35,241 bases of DNA from Rhodoferax sp. (GCA_013791765.1 VMTC01000001.1:1-35241); one strand, 5' to 3'. Counted from the stretch's first letter, positions 1-6,956 are shown. The notes: a model not told the origin generated them from the sequence alone. Made by a program: numbers and translations.

Positions 1-317
1 CAACCGGCATTACCGCTGTGAGTGTGTCGAGTTTTTCCAACGCCCAGTTGGCTATTGGTCAAATCGACAATGCGCTGAAGGCGGTCAACACATCGCGTGC
101 CGATCTGGGTGCGGTGCAAAACCGATTCACCTCGGTGGTCAACAACCTGCAAACGACATCGGAAAACCTGTCTTCCGCCCGCAGCCGGATTCAGGATGCC
201 GACTTTGCGGCAGAAACCGCCAACCTGTCGCGCGCCCAGGTGCTGCAACAAGCCGGTACCGCCATGGTGGCGCAGGCCAACCAGTTGCCACAGGGTGTGC
301 TGGCCCTGCTGCGTTAA
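1..317 (+). CDS. fliC: Flagellin, C-terminal part (window edge cuts the 5' end)
   Basis: This is the C-terminal D0/D1 portion of flagellin, the subunit of the external flagellar filament. The frame is open from base 3, so the gene begins outside the window. The visible 105 residues hold the usual flagellin_C features: an IDNAL helix, a LGAVQNR block, the SRIQDADFA block and the end [11 protein letters not shown]. The hydrophobic C-terminal helix is intact, so this copy should polymerise. A two-hairpin terminator follows. The next intact flagellar gene is fliD at 3376; about 3 kb of toxin-antitoxin DNA separates them, and that DNA contains remnants of similar flagellin 3' ends. Confidence 0.96.
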   Translation, partial: TGITAVSVSSFSNAQLAIGQIDNALKAVNTSRADLGAVQNRFTSVVNNLQTTSENLSSARSRIQDADFAAETANLSRAQVLQQAGTAMVAQANQLPQGVLALLR

Positions 318-332
318 GCGAAGTTAGTTCAA

Positions 333-397
333 GCCGGGGTGCAAGGCCCCGGCACAAAAAAAGCGGTGGCAAGCCTTGGTTTGCTGCCGCTTTTCTT
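333..397 (+). terminator. Tandem rho-independent terminator of fliC
   Basis: Two hairpins follow the fliC stop. The first pairs GCCGGGG (333-339) with CCCCGGC (347-353). The second pairs 361-372 with 381-392, with two G-U pairs, and runs into a TTTTCTTTT tract. The first stem is preserved in the flagellin remnant at 1129-1149. Confidence 0.8.
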
Positions 398-456
398 TTG
401 TGCGCTGCTGGCCCCGCCAACACCTCACATCAATTAGGGCCCTAGCCCTGGCCAGT

Positions 457-489
457 TTGCGTAAACAGCTACTGACCGCGTAGCGGTTG
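457..489. repeat. 33-bp direct repeat, copy left of the BrnTA remnant
   Basis: Positions 457-489 match 979-1011 at 26 of 33 bases in the same orientation; both contain GCGTAA, CAGCTACT and GTAGC. The two copies bracket the brnT/brnA segment. They resemble the intergenic repeat family at 5710, 10661, 11290 and 14812. Confidence 0.6.
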
Positions 490-539
490 CAACAAGTAAC
501 CATTGCACTTCAATTAAACGTAACTACAATAAACAGATA

Positions 540-632
540 ATGAATCTGACATACGACCCGCACAAAGACGCCACCAACTTGGCTAAGCACGGGGTGTCGC
601 TTGGGATGAAGCAATATGAAGCAAACGATTAA
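540..632 (+). pseudogene. brnT: BrnT-type toxin collapsed by internal deletion (30 codons)
   Basis: The reading frame runs ATG to TAA over 30 codons. It starts with a BrnT-like N-terminus (LTYDPHKD, then NLAKHGVSL) and ends with KQYEAND, which resembles the BrnT C-terminal tail. The roughly 60 residues between them, which carry the RNase core, are missing. BrnT is a RelE-fold ribonuclease toxin, so this product cannot be active. The frame overlaps the brnA start by 17 bases, so the translational coupling of the original pair is kept. The N-terminal match is clear; assigning the last seven residues to the tail is an inference. Confidence 0.7.
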
Positions 633-903
633 GACTCGCACCGGACGTGTGCTGGTTTTACCAACGCCCGAGGAAGATGCCGCAATCAATGCAGGCGTTG
701 CCCAAGACCCCGACACCTACGTGTTGGGCGCTGCCGAGTTCAAGCAGTTGCGCCGTGGACGGCCGTTGGGTAGCGGCTCCAAAGTGCAAGTGACTCTGCT
801 AATTGACCAGGAAGTGGTGGAAATATTCAAAGCGGCTGGCGCTGGATGGCAAACCCGCATGAATGACGCGCTGAAGAACTGGACCAAGAGCCACCAGGCC
901 TGA
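616..903 (+). CDS. brnA: BrnA-type antitoxin
   Basis: This 95-residue protein matches the BrnA antitoxin family. Its C-terminal half has the family ribbon-helix-helix signature: a VTLLIDQEVVEIF strand-helix, then GAGWQTRMNDAL. BrnA dimers bind the toxin and repress the brnTA promoter. The start at 616 lies inside the brnT remnant, as is normal for this pair. Because the partner toxin is reduced to 30 codons, the antitoxin is an orphan. It could still act as an autorepressor or neutralise BrnT encoded elsewhere. Confidence 0.82.
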   Translation: MKQTIKTRTGRVLVLPTPEEDAAINAGVAQDPDTYVLGAAEFKQLRRGRPLGSGSKVQVTLLIDQEVVEIFKAAGAGWQTRMNDALKNWTKSHQA

Positions 904-978
904 GATGCCACGCAGAAGTTGTAAAGCGAGAACTCTCAAATATTTTTTCATTAAATAGTGTTGAAGCGCTCGTCTGGA

Positions 979-1011
979 TTGCGTAAGCAGCTACTTAATG
1001 TGTAGCAATTG
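979..1011. repeat. 33-bp direct repeat, copy right of the BrnTA remnant
   Basis: This is the partner of 457-489 (26 of 33 identical, same orientation). It lies 34 bases before the flagellin 3' remnant at 1045. Confidence 0.6.
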
Positions 1012-1044
1012 AAGCGCCGTCCTTGGGCGCACGAAGCTTGCGGT

Positions 1045-1150
1045 ACTGCCGGTACCGCCATGGTGACGCAGGCCAAGCAGTTGCCACAAGGTGCGCTGGC
1101 GCTGCTGCGTTAAGCGAAGCAAGTTCAAACCGGGGTGCAAGGCCCCGGTA
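1045..1150 (+). pseudogene. Flagellin 3' end remnant with its terminator hairpin
   Basis: The frame from 1045 to the stop at 1111-1113 encodes 22 residues, TAGTAMVTQAKQ then LPQGALALLR, nearly the same as the last 22 residues of fliC upstream. Similarity continues past the stop: the GCGAAG...GGGGT stretch at 1114-1136 and a hairpin pairing ACCGGGG (1129-1135) with CCCCGGT (1143-1149). No flagellin sequence precedes it, so this is the tail of a second flagellin copy whose 5' part is gone. Confidence 0.85.
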
Positions 1151-1204
1151 TAGACAAAAAGTGGCTACACTGAGTGCGTCGCAATTGAAACGCAGCACTA
1201 CCCC

Positions 1205-1477
1205 ATGAAAACTTCCACCTTTCCATCTCTGCGCGTCAAGCTCGAGCTGCGTGAGGCCGCCGAGAGTGTGCTTCGAGATGGAGAAACACTGACGAGCCTG
1301 ATTGAAACCGCCGTACGCGATACGATCCATCGCCGCCGCACGCAAGACGAATTTCTGGCCCGCGGTTTGCGGTCCAGCGAAGACGCCAAGAGCTCGGGGC
1401 TTTACCACGCTGCCAAAGCGGTGCATGCCGAGCTTCAGCAAAGACTTGATGACAGACGCAAGCAAGTGCTTGGATGA
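1205..1477 (+). CDS. Antitoxin of a ParE-type toxin-antitoxin pair
   Basis: This 90-residue protein resembles the small ribbon-helix-helix antitoxins (YlcI/YnfO-like) found with RelE/ParE toxins in Comamonadaceae. The N-terminus reads as a beta strand (SLRVKLELR) then a helix with GETLTSLIETAVRD. The C-terminal half is charged and helical and probably wraps the toxin. Its stop overlaps the toxin start in an ATGA, so the two are translationally coupled. The specific family name is from memory and less certain than the TA assignment. Confidence 0.78.
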   Translation: MKTSTFPSLRVKLELREAAESVLRDGETLTSLIETAVRDTIHRRRTQDEFLARGLRSSEDAKSSGLYHAAKAVHAELQQRLDDRRKQVLG

Positions 1478-1794
1478 TGGCAAGCTTTGAGGTCTATTAC
1501 ACCGACGGTGCTCGCAGCGATCTATTGCGTCTTTATGATTTCTTGCTGGAGCGCGCTCAAACCGTTGAAGACTTTGACGCTGCGCAACTGGCCATTGATG
1601 CCATCAAGATCGAGATAGAAAGTCATCTTAGCCGCTCGCCATTTATCTTTCGCAAAGCGGGCAAAAGTCCATTTTTGCGTGAACTTATCATTCCATTTCG
1701 CAGCTCAGGCTACGTCGCGCTATACGAAATTGAAGACAACGAGACCATCAACGTCCTTGCAGTGCGGCATCAGCTCGAAGACGATTACCACTGA
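1474..1794 (+). CDS. RelE/ParE-family toxin
   Basis: This 106-residue protein has the ParE-type layout: an N-terminal YYTDGARSDLLRLYDFLLER helix hairpin, then FIFRKAGKSPFLRELIIPF and a last strand ending in VLAVRHQLEDDYH. The final VxxVRHxxED(D)Y signature is typical of ParE-like members, which poison gyrase, rather than of ribosome-dependent RelE; the target here is not proven. It starts in the ATGA overlap with the antitoxin. The pair appears intact. Confidence 0.85.
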   Translation: MMASFEVYYTDGARSDLLRLYDFLLERAQTVEDFDAAQLAIDAIKIEIESHLSRSPFIFRKAGKSPFLRELIIPFRSSGYVALYEIEDNETINVLAVRHQLEDDYH

Positions 1795-1834
1795 TCCGTT
1801 GCCGATTAGCCTTTTGCGCGCCACGATACGGGCG

Positions 1835-1857
1835 GCGAAGTTAGTTCAAGCTGGGGT
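1835..1857. repeat. Flagellin 3' UTR fragment (third copy)
   Basis: These 23 bases match 318-340, directly after the fliC stop, at 22 of 23 positions. The copy at 1114-1136 is more diverged. The segment lies between the ParE-type pair and the HigA gene, with no flagellin codons left. Confidence 0.7.
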
Positions 1858-1939
1858 CATCGAAAGAGACGCTCATCCCAAACCACATTTTCTGGAGCAG
1901 ATGGCTGAAGTCGCTGTGCGTCTGGATGCGCTGGATTGA

Positions 1940-2017
1940 CTGTCAAGCATTTGTGGCAACAACAGGGTGTTGTTCAACATTGACCAAATTAACGTGGAGA
2001 CAGTCAATGAATATTAA
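1940..2017 (+). pseudogene. Possible HigB toxin tail
   Basis: One frame ending at the TAA at 2015-2017 reads FNIDQINVETV just before the higA start. This resembles the HigB C-terminal motif (HAxYDxIxxETV). The rest of HigB is absent and an in-frame stop lies at 1937-1939. The similarity is short, so this is a weak call, supported mainly by its position immediately upstream of a HigA-type gene. Confidence 0.35.
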
Positions 2018-2363
2018 GCCAATCCGAAACGATGATGACTTGCGCGCTGCGTTCAAGCGACTGGAGCCAATATTTCAGGCGCAAGAGGGCACGCCAGAGG
2101 CGGACGAGATGGAAATTCTTGTCACGCTTATCGAAGCCTATGAACACAAGCACTTCCCCGTAGGCCCTGCAGATCCGGTTGATGCCATTAAATTCAGAAT
2201 GGAGCAGCAAGGCCTCACCCCCAAAGACCTGGAGCCCTACATTGGCTCAAGTGGTCGAGTTTCCGAAGTGCTGAGCCGCAAGCGTCGGCTCAGTCTGCAA
2301 ATGGTGAAGCGCTTGCACACCGGGTTGCATATTCCGTACGAGAGCCTGCTGGCTGCGGCCTAG
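2007..2363 (+). CDS. higA: HigA-type antitoxin with helix-turn-helix domain
   Basis: This 118-residue protein has the layout of HigA antitoxins of the HigBA class. The N-terminal half carries PIRNDDDLRAAF and a helical region with TPEADEMEILVTLIEAYE. The C-terminal Xre-type helix-turn-helix includes MEQQGLTPKDLEPYIG, then SGRVSEVLSRKR. ATG 2007 was chosen over the upstream in-frame ATG because the family starts with this MxIKPI-type sequence and GTGGAG precedes it. The toxin is normally encoded just upstream; only a possible 3' scrap remains, so this is probably an orphan regulator. Confidence 0.85.
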   Translation: MNIKPIRNDDDLRAAFKRLEPIFQAQEGTPEADEMEILVTLIEAYEHKHFPVGPADPVDAIKFRMEQQGLTPKDLEPYIGSSGRVSEVLSRKRRLSLQMVKRLHTGLHIPYESLLAAA

Positions 2364-2381
2364 TTGATGGTGTTCATCCGG

Positions 2382-2455
2382 GCGCTTACTTGCCGTCGAG
2401 CCCGCCAATCTGCCGCGAGTGCAGATTCTGCAGCAAGGTGGTACGGCCATCCGCC
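2382..2455 (+). pseudogene. Degenerate flagellin 3' fragment
   Basis: One frame reads LLAVEPANLPRVQILQQGGT then AI. It aligns without gaps to the fliC C-terminal block [20 protein letters not shown] then AM. The DNA also aligns (CGCCAA.CTG, GTGCAGATTCTGCAGCAAG, GGTACGGCCAT). It lies between higA and the MazEF-like pair and lacks the final QLPQG...LLR segment. Confidence 0.75.
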
Positions 2456-2502
2456 AACGATGCGCCTTTTTCTACTTTGTCGCTTCTACCTGGCGTTATG
2501 AC

Positions 2503-2531
2503 TTGATATGGTCAACTGCTTGTTTTAAAGT
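2503..2531 (+). promoter_or_regulatory. Likely promoter of the MazEF-like pair
   Basis: TTGATA at 2503-2508 and TAAAGT at 2526-2531 are separated by 17 bases. A short dyad, TGAC (2499-2502) and GTCA (2510-2513), overlaps the -35 box and could be the antitoxin operator. A strong ribosome site, AGGAGG, follows just before the ATG at 2564. Confidence 0.45.
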
Positions 2532-2563
2532 AAGGAAGTAATGCAAATCTTACAGGAGGAAAT

Positions 2564-2794
2564 ATGTTAGCAGTTGCCAAAATCAATGCGAAAGGGCAAA
2601 CCACGATTCCGCAGGACATTCGAACGGCCTTGCATGTGGCGCCGGGCGACTTGATTACATGGTCGGTTGATGCGGACGGGACGGCCACCGTGCGGCGGGC
2701 GCAGCCCCTGGATATTGACTATTTGCGCGCGGTCGAAGGTACGTTGAGCGAATGGAATACGGCGGCCGACCAGGAGGCCTACCGTGATCTTTGA
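2564..2794 (+). CDS. MazE/AbrB-type antitoxin (SpoVT-AbrB domain)
   Basis: This 76-residue protein starts with the swapped-hairpin AbrB fold seen in MazE-type antitoxins: AVAKINAKGQTTIPQDIR, then HVAPGDLITWSV. The N-terminal domain binds DNA as a dimer; the acidic C-terminal tail (EGTLSEWNTAADQEAYRDL) should insert in the toxin. The start is fixed by an optimal AGGAGG ribosome site. It overlaps the toxin gene by 11 bases. Confidence 0.88.
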   Translation: MLAVAKINAKGQTTIPQDIRTALHVAPGDLITWSVDADGTATVRRAQPLDIDYLRAVEGTLSEWNTAADQEAYRDL

Positions 2795-3125
2795 GCGTTT
2801 CACCGTGGTCCGGGTGCCGTTTCCATTCACGGACCGCAACGCCAGCAAGAACCGTCCGGCGTTGGTGTTGTCAGAGGCGGCCGCTTTCAACACGCCGGTT
2901 GGTCATTCGGTCATGGCCATGATTACCTCTCAGTCCAACGCACCTTGGCCGCTGGATTGCCCTTTAGGTGATCTGCAGGCGGCGGGTCTGCCGGCTGCGT
3001 CAAAGGTGCGCTTCAAGCTCTTCACGCTTGACCACCGACTGGTGCGGGGTGAGTTGGGCCGCTTGTCAGTGGCCGACCAGCAGGTGGTGCGCGCAGGATT
3101 GGTGCAGTTGTTCGGAGCGGACTAA
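2784..3125 (+). CDS. MazF/PemK-family endoribonuclease toxin
   Basis: This 113-residue protein has the PemK/MazF fold signatures: VVRVPFPFTD at the N-terminus, then KNRPALVLSE, a central VMAMITSQ strand and a C-terminal HRLVRGELGRLSVADQQVVR stretch. MazF toxins cleave single-stranded mRNA. Length and both ends look complete, so this appears to be a functional pair, one of three apparently intact TA modules around the filament genes. Confidence 0.88.
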   Translation: MIFERFTVVRVPFPFTDRNASKNRPALVLSEAAAFNTPVGHSVMAMITSQSNAPWPLDCPLGDLQAAGLPAASKVRFKLFTLDHRLVRGELGRLSVADQQVVRAGLVQLFGAD

Positions 3126-3375
3126 TCCGTGGATAACGGCGCGCCAGCCCGATTTGATGTGTGCTGGCATGCAGTGGCCCCAAAAGGGCTGGCAGCGCTG
3201 TCACTTTTGCAATGGGGTGTCAATTTTCCTGCTGGCGTGCCGATAACCAGTTTAGGGATGTCTCAAGTTACTGAGCCGCGCACCTAATATAAGCTGGAAT
3301 AATGAAGCATATGGCGTGTTTGGAATGCCGCTGGGCGGGGACAATGATGGGTGGCGGGATTCACAGGAGCTACAG

Positions 3376-4887
3376 ATGGCAACTATTTCATCAACGGGTA
3401 TTGGCAGCGGGCTCGATGTCAACAGCATTGTTTCTCAATTGGTCGCGCTGGAAAAGACGCCGCTCAAAACGCTGGCGCTGAAAGCAACCAATGTTCAAGC
3501 CCAGATTTCGGCCTTTGGCGAGATTCAGTCGCAATTTGCCGCGCTGACCGATGTGGCCAGCCGCATTTCGGTGGCCCGCACCTGGGGGGCGCGCAATGCG
3601 TCTTCGTCCAACGCCAGTGCGGCTACCATCACGGCTGCACCCACGGCCAATGCCACCAGTTTCACGCTGGATGTTGACCAGCTGGCGCAATCGCAATCTG
3701 TTTCATCAGCCGCCGTGGCACCCGGCACCAAGCCGGGCGCGGGCACGCTGACGCTGCAACTGGGCAAATGGAGTGCTGGGGGCGGATCGTTTACGCCGGG
3801 GGCTGCTGCCAGTGTAGATGTGACGGTTCTGGAAAACGATTCCATTGCGGCCATTGCGGCCAAGATCAATGGCGCAAATGCGGGTGTTGTGGCCACAGTG
3901 TTCAATGACGGCACGAACGAGCGACTGATGCTCTCATCAAAAACAACCGGTGAGGCTACGGGTTTCAGGGTGCAGGCCCGGGCCGTCCCTGTTGATCCCG
4001 AGACAGTTGGCGTCCCTATCACCGACAACTCGGGACTGGGCCAATTGGCTTTTGACCCTCCAGAAAATTCTTTCGGCATGGCAAGCGCCGCGATTCCGAA
4101 GCAGTACGGGCAAGACGCGAAGGCCCGCATCAACGGTCTGGCCGTCACCTCGGCCACCAACACGCTGACTGACAATATTCCAGGGGTCACCGTCAAGCTG
4201 GTAGCAACCACGACCAAGGGCTATGGCACTTTTCTGGCCGACGGCACCACCTCGGCGGAGGTCAAGTCGCCCATCACCATGGGTATCAGCGAAGACGTGA
4301 CTCCAGCGGTCAAAAATGTCTCGGACTTTGTGACCGCCTACAACACGTTGAACAAGTCACTGGCCGACTTAACGAAATACGACGCCACAACCAAGACCGC
4401 CGGATTGTTTCAGGGCGACTCCCTGGTCGTGGGTTTGCAAAACATATTGCGCAACATGCTGGGTTCTGCCAGCCTAGGCGCGACCTCTCAGCGTTTATCA
4501 GATGTGGGGATTGAGAGACAAAAAGACGGATCTCTCACCATCAATACCGCCAAGCTGAGTGTCGCCGCGAACAACGGCACTACCTTGCAGCAGCTTTTCA
4601 CCAATAACAATAACAATCCGTTGACCAACGGGTTCGCCCTGAAATTCAGGGACCTTGGTAAAGGTGTCGCTGCCAGTGGCGGTTGGCTCTTGAGCAAGGT
4701 CGCGGCGCTGAAAAATAATCTTGACACCAATGCCAAGGAGCAAACCAAGGTGAATGATCGGGCTGCCCTGTTTGAAACCCGTTTGCGCAAGCAGTACAGC
4801 GCGCTGGATGCCCAGATGGCGCAGTTGAATGCCCTGAATGCTTATGTAACCCAGCAAGTGGCCGCGTGGAACAAATCCACCGCATAA
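3376..4887 (+). CDS. fliD: Flagellar filament cap protein (hook-associated protein 2)
   Basis: FliD forms the pentameric cap that folds flagellin subunits at the filament tip. The 503-residue product starts MATISSTGIGSGLDVNSIVS, the conserved FliD_N opening, and ends in the FliD_C coiled region with RAALFETRLRKQYSALD and NAYVTQQVAAWNK. ATG 3376 was chosen because the family begins there and GGAG precedes it; an in-frame ATG at 3316 only adds unrelated residues. It heads fliD-fliS-fliT. About 250 bases upstream are non-coding; no flaG was found. Confidence 0.95.
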   Translation: MATISSTGIGSGLDVNSIVSQLVALEKTPLKTLALKATNVQAQISAFGEIQSQFAALTDVASRISVARTWGARNASSSNASAATITAAPTANATSFTLDVDQLAQSQSVSSAAVAPGTKPGAGTLTLQLGKWSAGGGSFTPGAAASVDVTVLENDSIAAIAAKINGANAGVVATVFNDGTNERLMLSSKTTGEATGFRVQARAVPVDPETVGVPITDNSGLGQLAFDPPENSFGMASAAIPKQYGQDAKARINGLAVTSATNTLTDNIPGVTVKLVATTTKGYGTFLADGTTSAEVKSPITMGISEDVTPAVKNVSDFVTAYNTLNKSLADLTKYDATTKTAGLFQGDSLVVGLQNILRNMLGSASLGATSQRLSDVGIERQKDGSLTINTAKLSVAANNGTTLQQLFTNNNNNPLTNGFALKFRDLGKGVAASGGWLLSKVAALKNNLDTNAKEQTKVNDRAALFETRLRKQYSALDAQMAQLNALNAYVTQQVAAWNKSTA

Positions 4888-4971
4888 TTTTGCCCTCATG
4901 ACTGCACAAATCAACTTGATTTAACCGCCGCCATGCCGATAACTAAAGTAAGCAACAAAATGGAGCTCACC

Positions 4972-5394
4972 ATGTTTACTTCAGTCAGTTCACGCTCAGC
5001 AGCAGCTTACCAACGGGTCAGTATCGAGACCGCCGTGAGTGAAGCCAGCCCGCACCAGTTGGTCAATATGCTGCTGGAAGGCTTGCTCAGAAACATCGGT
5101 TCGGCCCGCGCCGCGTTAAAGCGTGGTGATATTGCAACCAAGGGCGTGCAGATCAACAAGGCAGTGCGCATCATTGACGAGGCACTTAAGCCGGCTCTGG
5201 ACTTGGCCAAGGGTGGCGACATTGCTGCCAACCTCAATGGTTTGTATGGCTACTGTTCGCTGCGGCTCACAGAAGCAAATCTGCGCAACGACGATGCAGC
5301 CCTGGCTGATGTCATCCGCGTGATTGAACCCTTGGCTGATGGTTGGAAAAGAATGGGCGAGTCGGCCCCTGCAGTACTGCCCCTGTCGCACTAA
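4972..5394 (+). CDS. fliS: Flagellin export chaperone FliS
   Basis: FliS binds the C-terminus of flagellin in the cytoplasm and prevents premature polymerisation. The 140-residue product starts MFTSVSSRSAAAYQRV and has the family motif SPHQLVNMLLEGLLRN, followed by a four-helix bundle. The start at 4972 matches the family and has GGAG upstream; an in-frame ATG at 4933 would add 13 unrelated residues. It lies 84 bases after fliD and 12 before fliT. Confidence 0.94.
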   Translation: MFTSVSSRSAAAYQRVSIETAVSEASPHQLVNMLLEGLLRNIGSARAALKRGDIATKGVQINKAVRIIDEALKPALDLAKGGDIAANLNGLYGYCSLRLTEANLRNDDAALADVIRVIEPLADGWKRMGESAPAVLPLSH

Positions 5395-5406
5395 AAGGAG
5401 ACGACC

Positions 5407-5706
5407 ATGTCCCCCATGCTGATCGACTACTACAAAGCCATCGAAGACAGCAGCCGCAAGATGCTCGATGCCGCCAAAGACGAAGACTGGGAGCAGGTGG
5501 TGCGCTTTGAAGGTGCTTGCGCCGTGCTGATTGAGCAACTGCGCGCGCGCGGCAACAGTGAACAGTTGTTGCCCGAGCAGCGCACCGAGAAGACCCGCAT
5601 CATGCAGCGCATCCTGCACAACGACGCCCAGATCCGCTACCTGGCCGAGCCGTGGCTCACGCACTGCGAGCAGCAGCTGGACGGGCAGCGGCAGTTTTTG
5701 CACTGA
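5407..5706 (+). CDS. fliT: Flagellar export chaperone FliT
   Basis: This 99-residue helical protein (MLIDYYKAIEDSSRKMLDAA, then DWEQVVRFE) sits where FliT, the chaperone of FliD, is expected. In enterobacteria FliT also modulates FlhDC; that role is not shown here. The gene has a good AGGAG site and is followed by the repeat at 5710 and the terminator at 5796. Confidence 0.85.
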   Translation: MSPMLIDYYKAIEDSSRKMLDAAKDEDWEQVVRFEGACAVLIEQLRARGNSEQLLPEQRTEKTRIMQRILHNDAQIRYLAEPWLTHCEQQLDGQRQFLH

Positions 5707-5709
5707 TTG

Positions 5710-5776
5710 GTTGCTTCTCTATCGGTAGCTGCCTAAGCAGTTTTGACGAGGGCTACGAGCCAATTTGGCTTATAAG
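5710..5776. repeat. Intergenic repeat copy after fliT
   Basis: The segment has the family pattern: TAGCTGC, a variable arm, GAGGGCTACGAGCC, then ATTTGGCTTATAAG. It resembles copies at 11290 and 14812 and the one inside metH at 10661. Palindromic repeats with this TAGC...GGCT...TTTGGCTT core are common in Comamonadaceae intergenic regions (from memory). Confidence 0.6.
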
Positions 5777-5795
5777 GCCACGGATACAGCCCACC

Positions 5796-5830
5796 AAGGC
5801 GACGACAGTTTGACTATCGTCGCCTTTTTT
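5796..5830 (+). terminator. Rho-independent terminator of the fliDST operon
   Basis: AAGGCGACGA (5796-5805) pairs perfectly with TCGTCGCCTT (5817-5826) around an 11-base loop, followed by a T run to 5830. Confidence 0.9.
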
Positions 5831-5936
5831 ACCCCTGTGGGATAGACCGTCTCCAGTGAGGTGACTTCATAAATGCCCCAGCCGATTGGATGCGTCGTTA
5901 TGATATGACCATGTTAAATGACTATGGAGTAAGGCC

Positions 5937-6176
5937 ATGATTCATCAGCACCCCACGGACATAGGGGCCGGGGCGTTCAAGAGCCAATGCCTCAAGTTGC
6001 TCGATGCGGTTGCGCTCAATCGCGCGCCGCTTGTTATCACCAAGCGTGGCAAGGCGGTTGCCAAGCTCATCCCCATGCCCGACGCGGTTGATCTTTTTGG
6101 GGCGATGTCTGGCAGTGTCTTGTTTGAAGGCGACATCATTTCGCCCTTGGATAACGATTGGAGCGCGGCGCGCTGA
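5937..6176 (+). CDS. Phd/YefM-type antitoxin
   Basis: This 79-residue protein has the Phd/YefM N-terminal fold: GAGAFKSQCLKLLDAV, then PLVITKRGKAVAKLIPM. The C-terminal tail (LFEGDIISPLDNDW) is the segment that normally binds a PIN toxin. Its stop overlaps the toxin ATG by one base. The family represses its own operon. Confidence 0.9.
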   Translation: MIHQHPTDIGAGAFKSQCLKLLDAVALNRAPLVITKRGKAVAKLIPMPDAVDLFGAMSGSVLFEGDIISPLDNDWSAAR

Positions 6177-6592
6177 TGGTCACCTTGCTTGACACCCATG
6201 TGCTGATCTGGCTGCTGGAAGGCAATGAGCGCCTTGGACAAGAATCGCGGGCGCTCATCAGGTCGGCGGCGCAAGCTGACAGCCTGGTCGTTTCTGCCAT
6301 CACGCCTTGGGAAATCGCCATGCTGGTAAGCAAAGGGCGCTTGGTCTTCGGGCAAGAGATTGGGCAGTGGTTGCGCACGGCGCTATCAATGCCAGGTATC
6401 CGGATGATGCCCCTGTCGATCGAAATCTCTGTCGCCAGCACGCAGCTACCTAGTGATTTTCATGCAGATCCGGCTGACCGGATGATCGTGGCCACAGCCA
6501 GGCATTTGGGTGCCACCTTGGTGACCGAGGACAAGCTGATCCTGAATTACAGCCGGGTGGGCCAACTGAAAACCCAGCAGGCCAGTCTCTAG
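6176..6592 (+). CDS. vapC: VapC-type PIN-domain ribonuclease toxin
   Basis: This 138-residue PIN protein starts VTLLDTHVLIWLLEG, with the first catalytic Asp and the THxLIW signature. SAITPWEIAML gives the conserved Ser-x-x-x-x-x-Glu region. DPADRMIVATARHLG then LVTEDKLI carry the C-terminal acidic residues. All metal-binding acids appear present, so the nuclease is probably active. Start 6176 was chosen because it overlaps the antitoxin stop and fits the family; an in-frame ATG at 6158 adds residues from the antitoxin region. Confidence 0.92.
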   Translation: MVTLLDTHVLIWLLEGNERLGQESRALIRSAAQADSLVVSAITPWEIAMLVSKGRLVFGQEIGQWLRTALSMPGIRMMPLSIEISVASTQLPSDFHADPADRMIVATARHLGATLVTEDKLILNYSRVGQLKTQQASL

Positions 6593-6606
6593 CCCGCCCG
6601 GTGAAT

Positions 6607-6708
6607 TCAGTGTGGCATGGACGCCAGGCAGGGGTCGGCCAAGCTCAGGCCCGTAATGTGATCAAAGTCTTTGACGTTGCGGGTGTCCAGCAGGAAGCCG
6701 GCCCTCAT
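6607..6708 (-). pseudogene. FitB/VapC toxin collapsed by internal deletion (33 codons)
   Basis: On the minus strand an ATG overlapping the antitoxin stop (ATGA) opens a 33-codon frame. It begins RAGFLLDT, the PIN N-terminus with its first Asp, then passes directly to RNVKDFDHITGL, a typical FitB/VapC C-terminal motif. The roughly 95 residues between, with the remaining acidic residues, are missing. The first seam residues (LLDT/TRN) suggest recombination at short shared sequence. The product cannot be a nuclease. Confidence 0.78.
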
Positions 6709-6956
6709 GGTTGCTCGAATGCAGGTGGTGTGCGGCTGATCTGGCGCGCCGGAATCGGCAGCGACTCGGCGTTCAGATGAGCCAAGCTCCGGTTCAGCCG
6801 CTCGGCAAAGCTAATTTGTGACACTTGTTCGGGTGCCACGATCTGTTGAAGTATTTGCCTGACTTCTTGCTCCATGGACCAGCCGTGCCGTGCCGCACGC
6901 AGTCGCAAGCCGTTCTTGATAGATTCATCCAGGTTTCGAACGGTGATGCTGCTCAT
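6705..6956 (-). CDS. FitA-type antitoxin
   Basis: This 83-residue protein starts with the FitA/VapB signature SSITVRNLDESIKNGLRLRA, then ARHGWSMEQEVRQIL, a ribbon-helix-helix DNA-binding domain. The C-terminus ends ARQISRTPPAFEQP, like the toxin-binding tail of the family. ATG 6956 fits the family start. The partner toxin is reduced to 33 codons. The gene is divergent from caxA. Confidence 0.88.
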   Translation of the reverse strand: MSSITVRNLDESIKNGLRLRAARHGWSMEQEVRQILQQIVAPEQVSQISFAERLNRSLAHLNAESLPIPARQISRTPPAFEQP

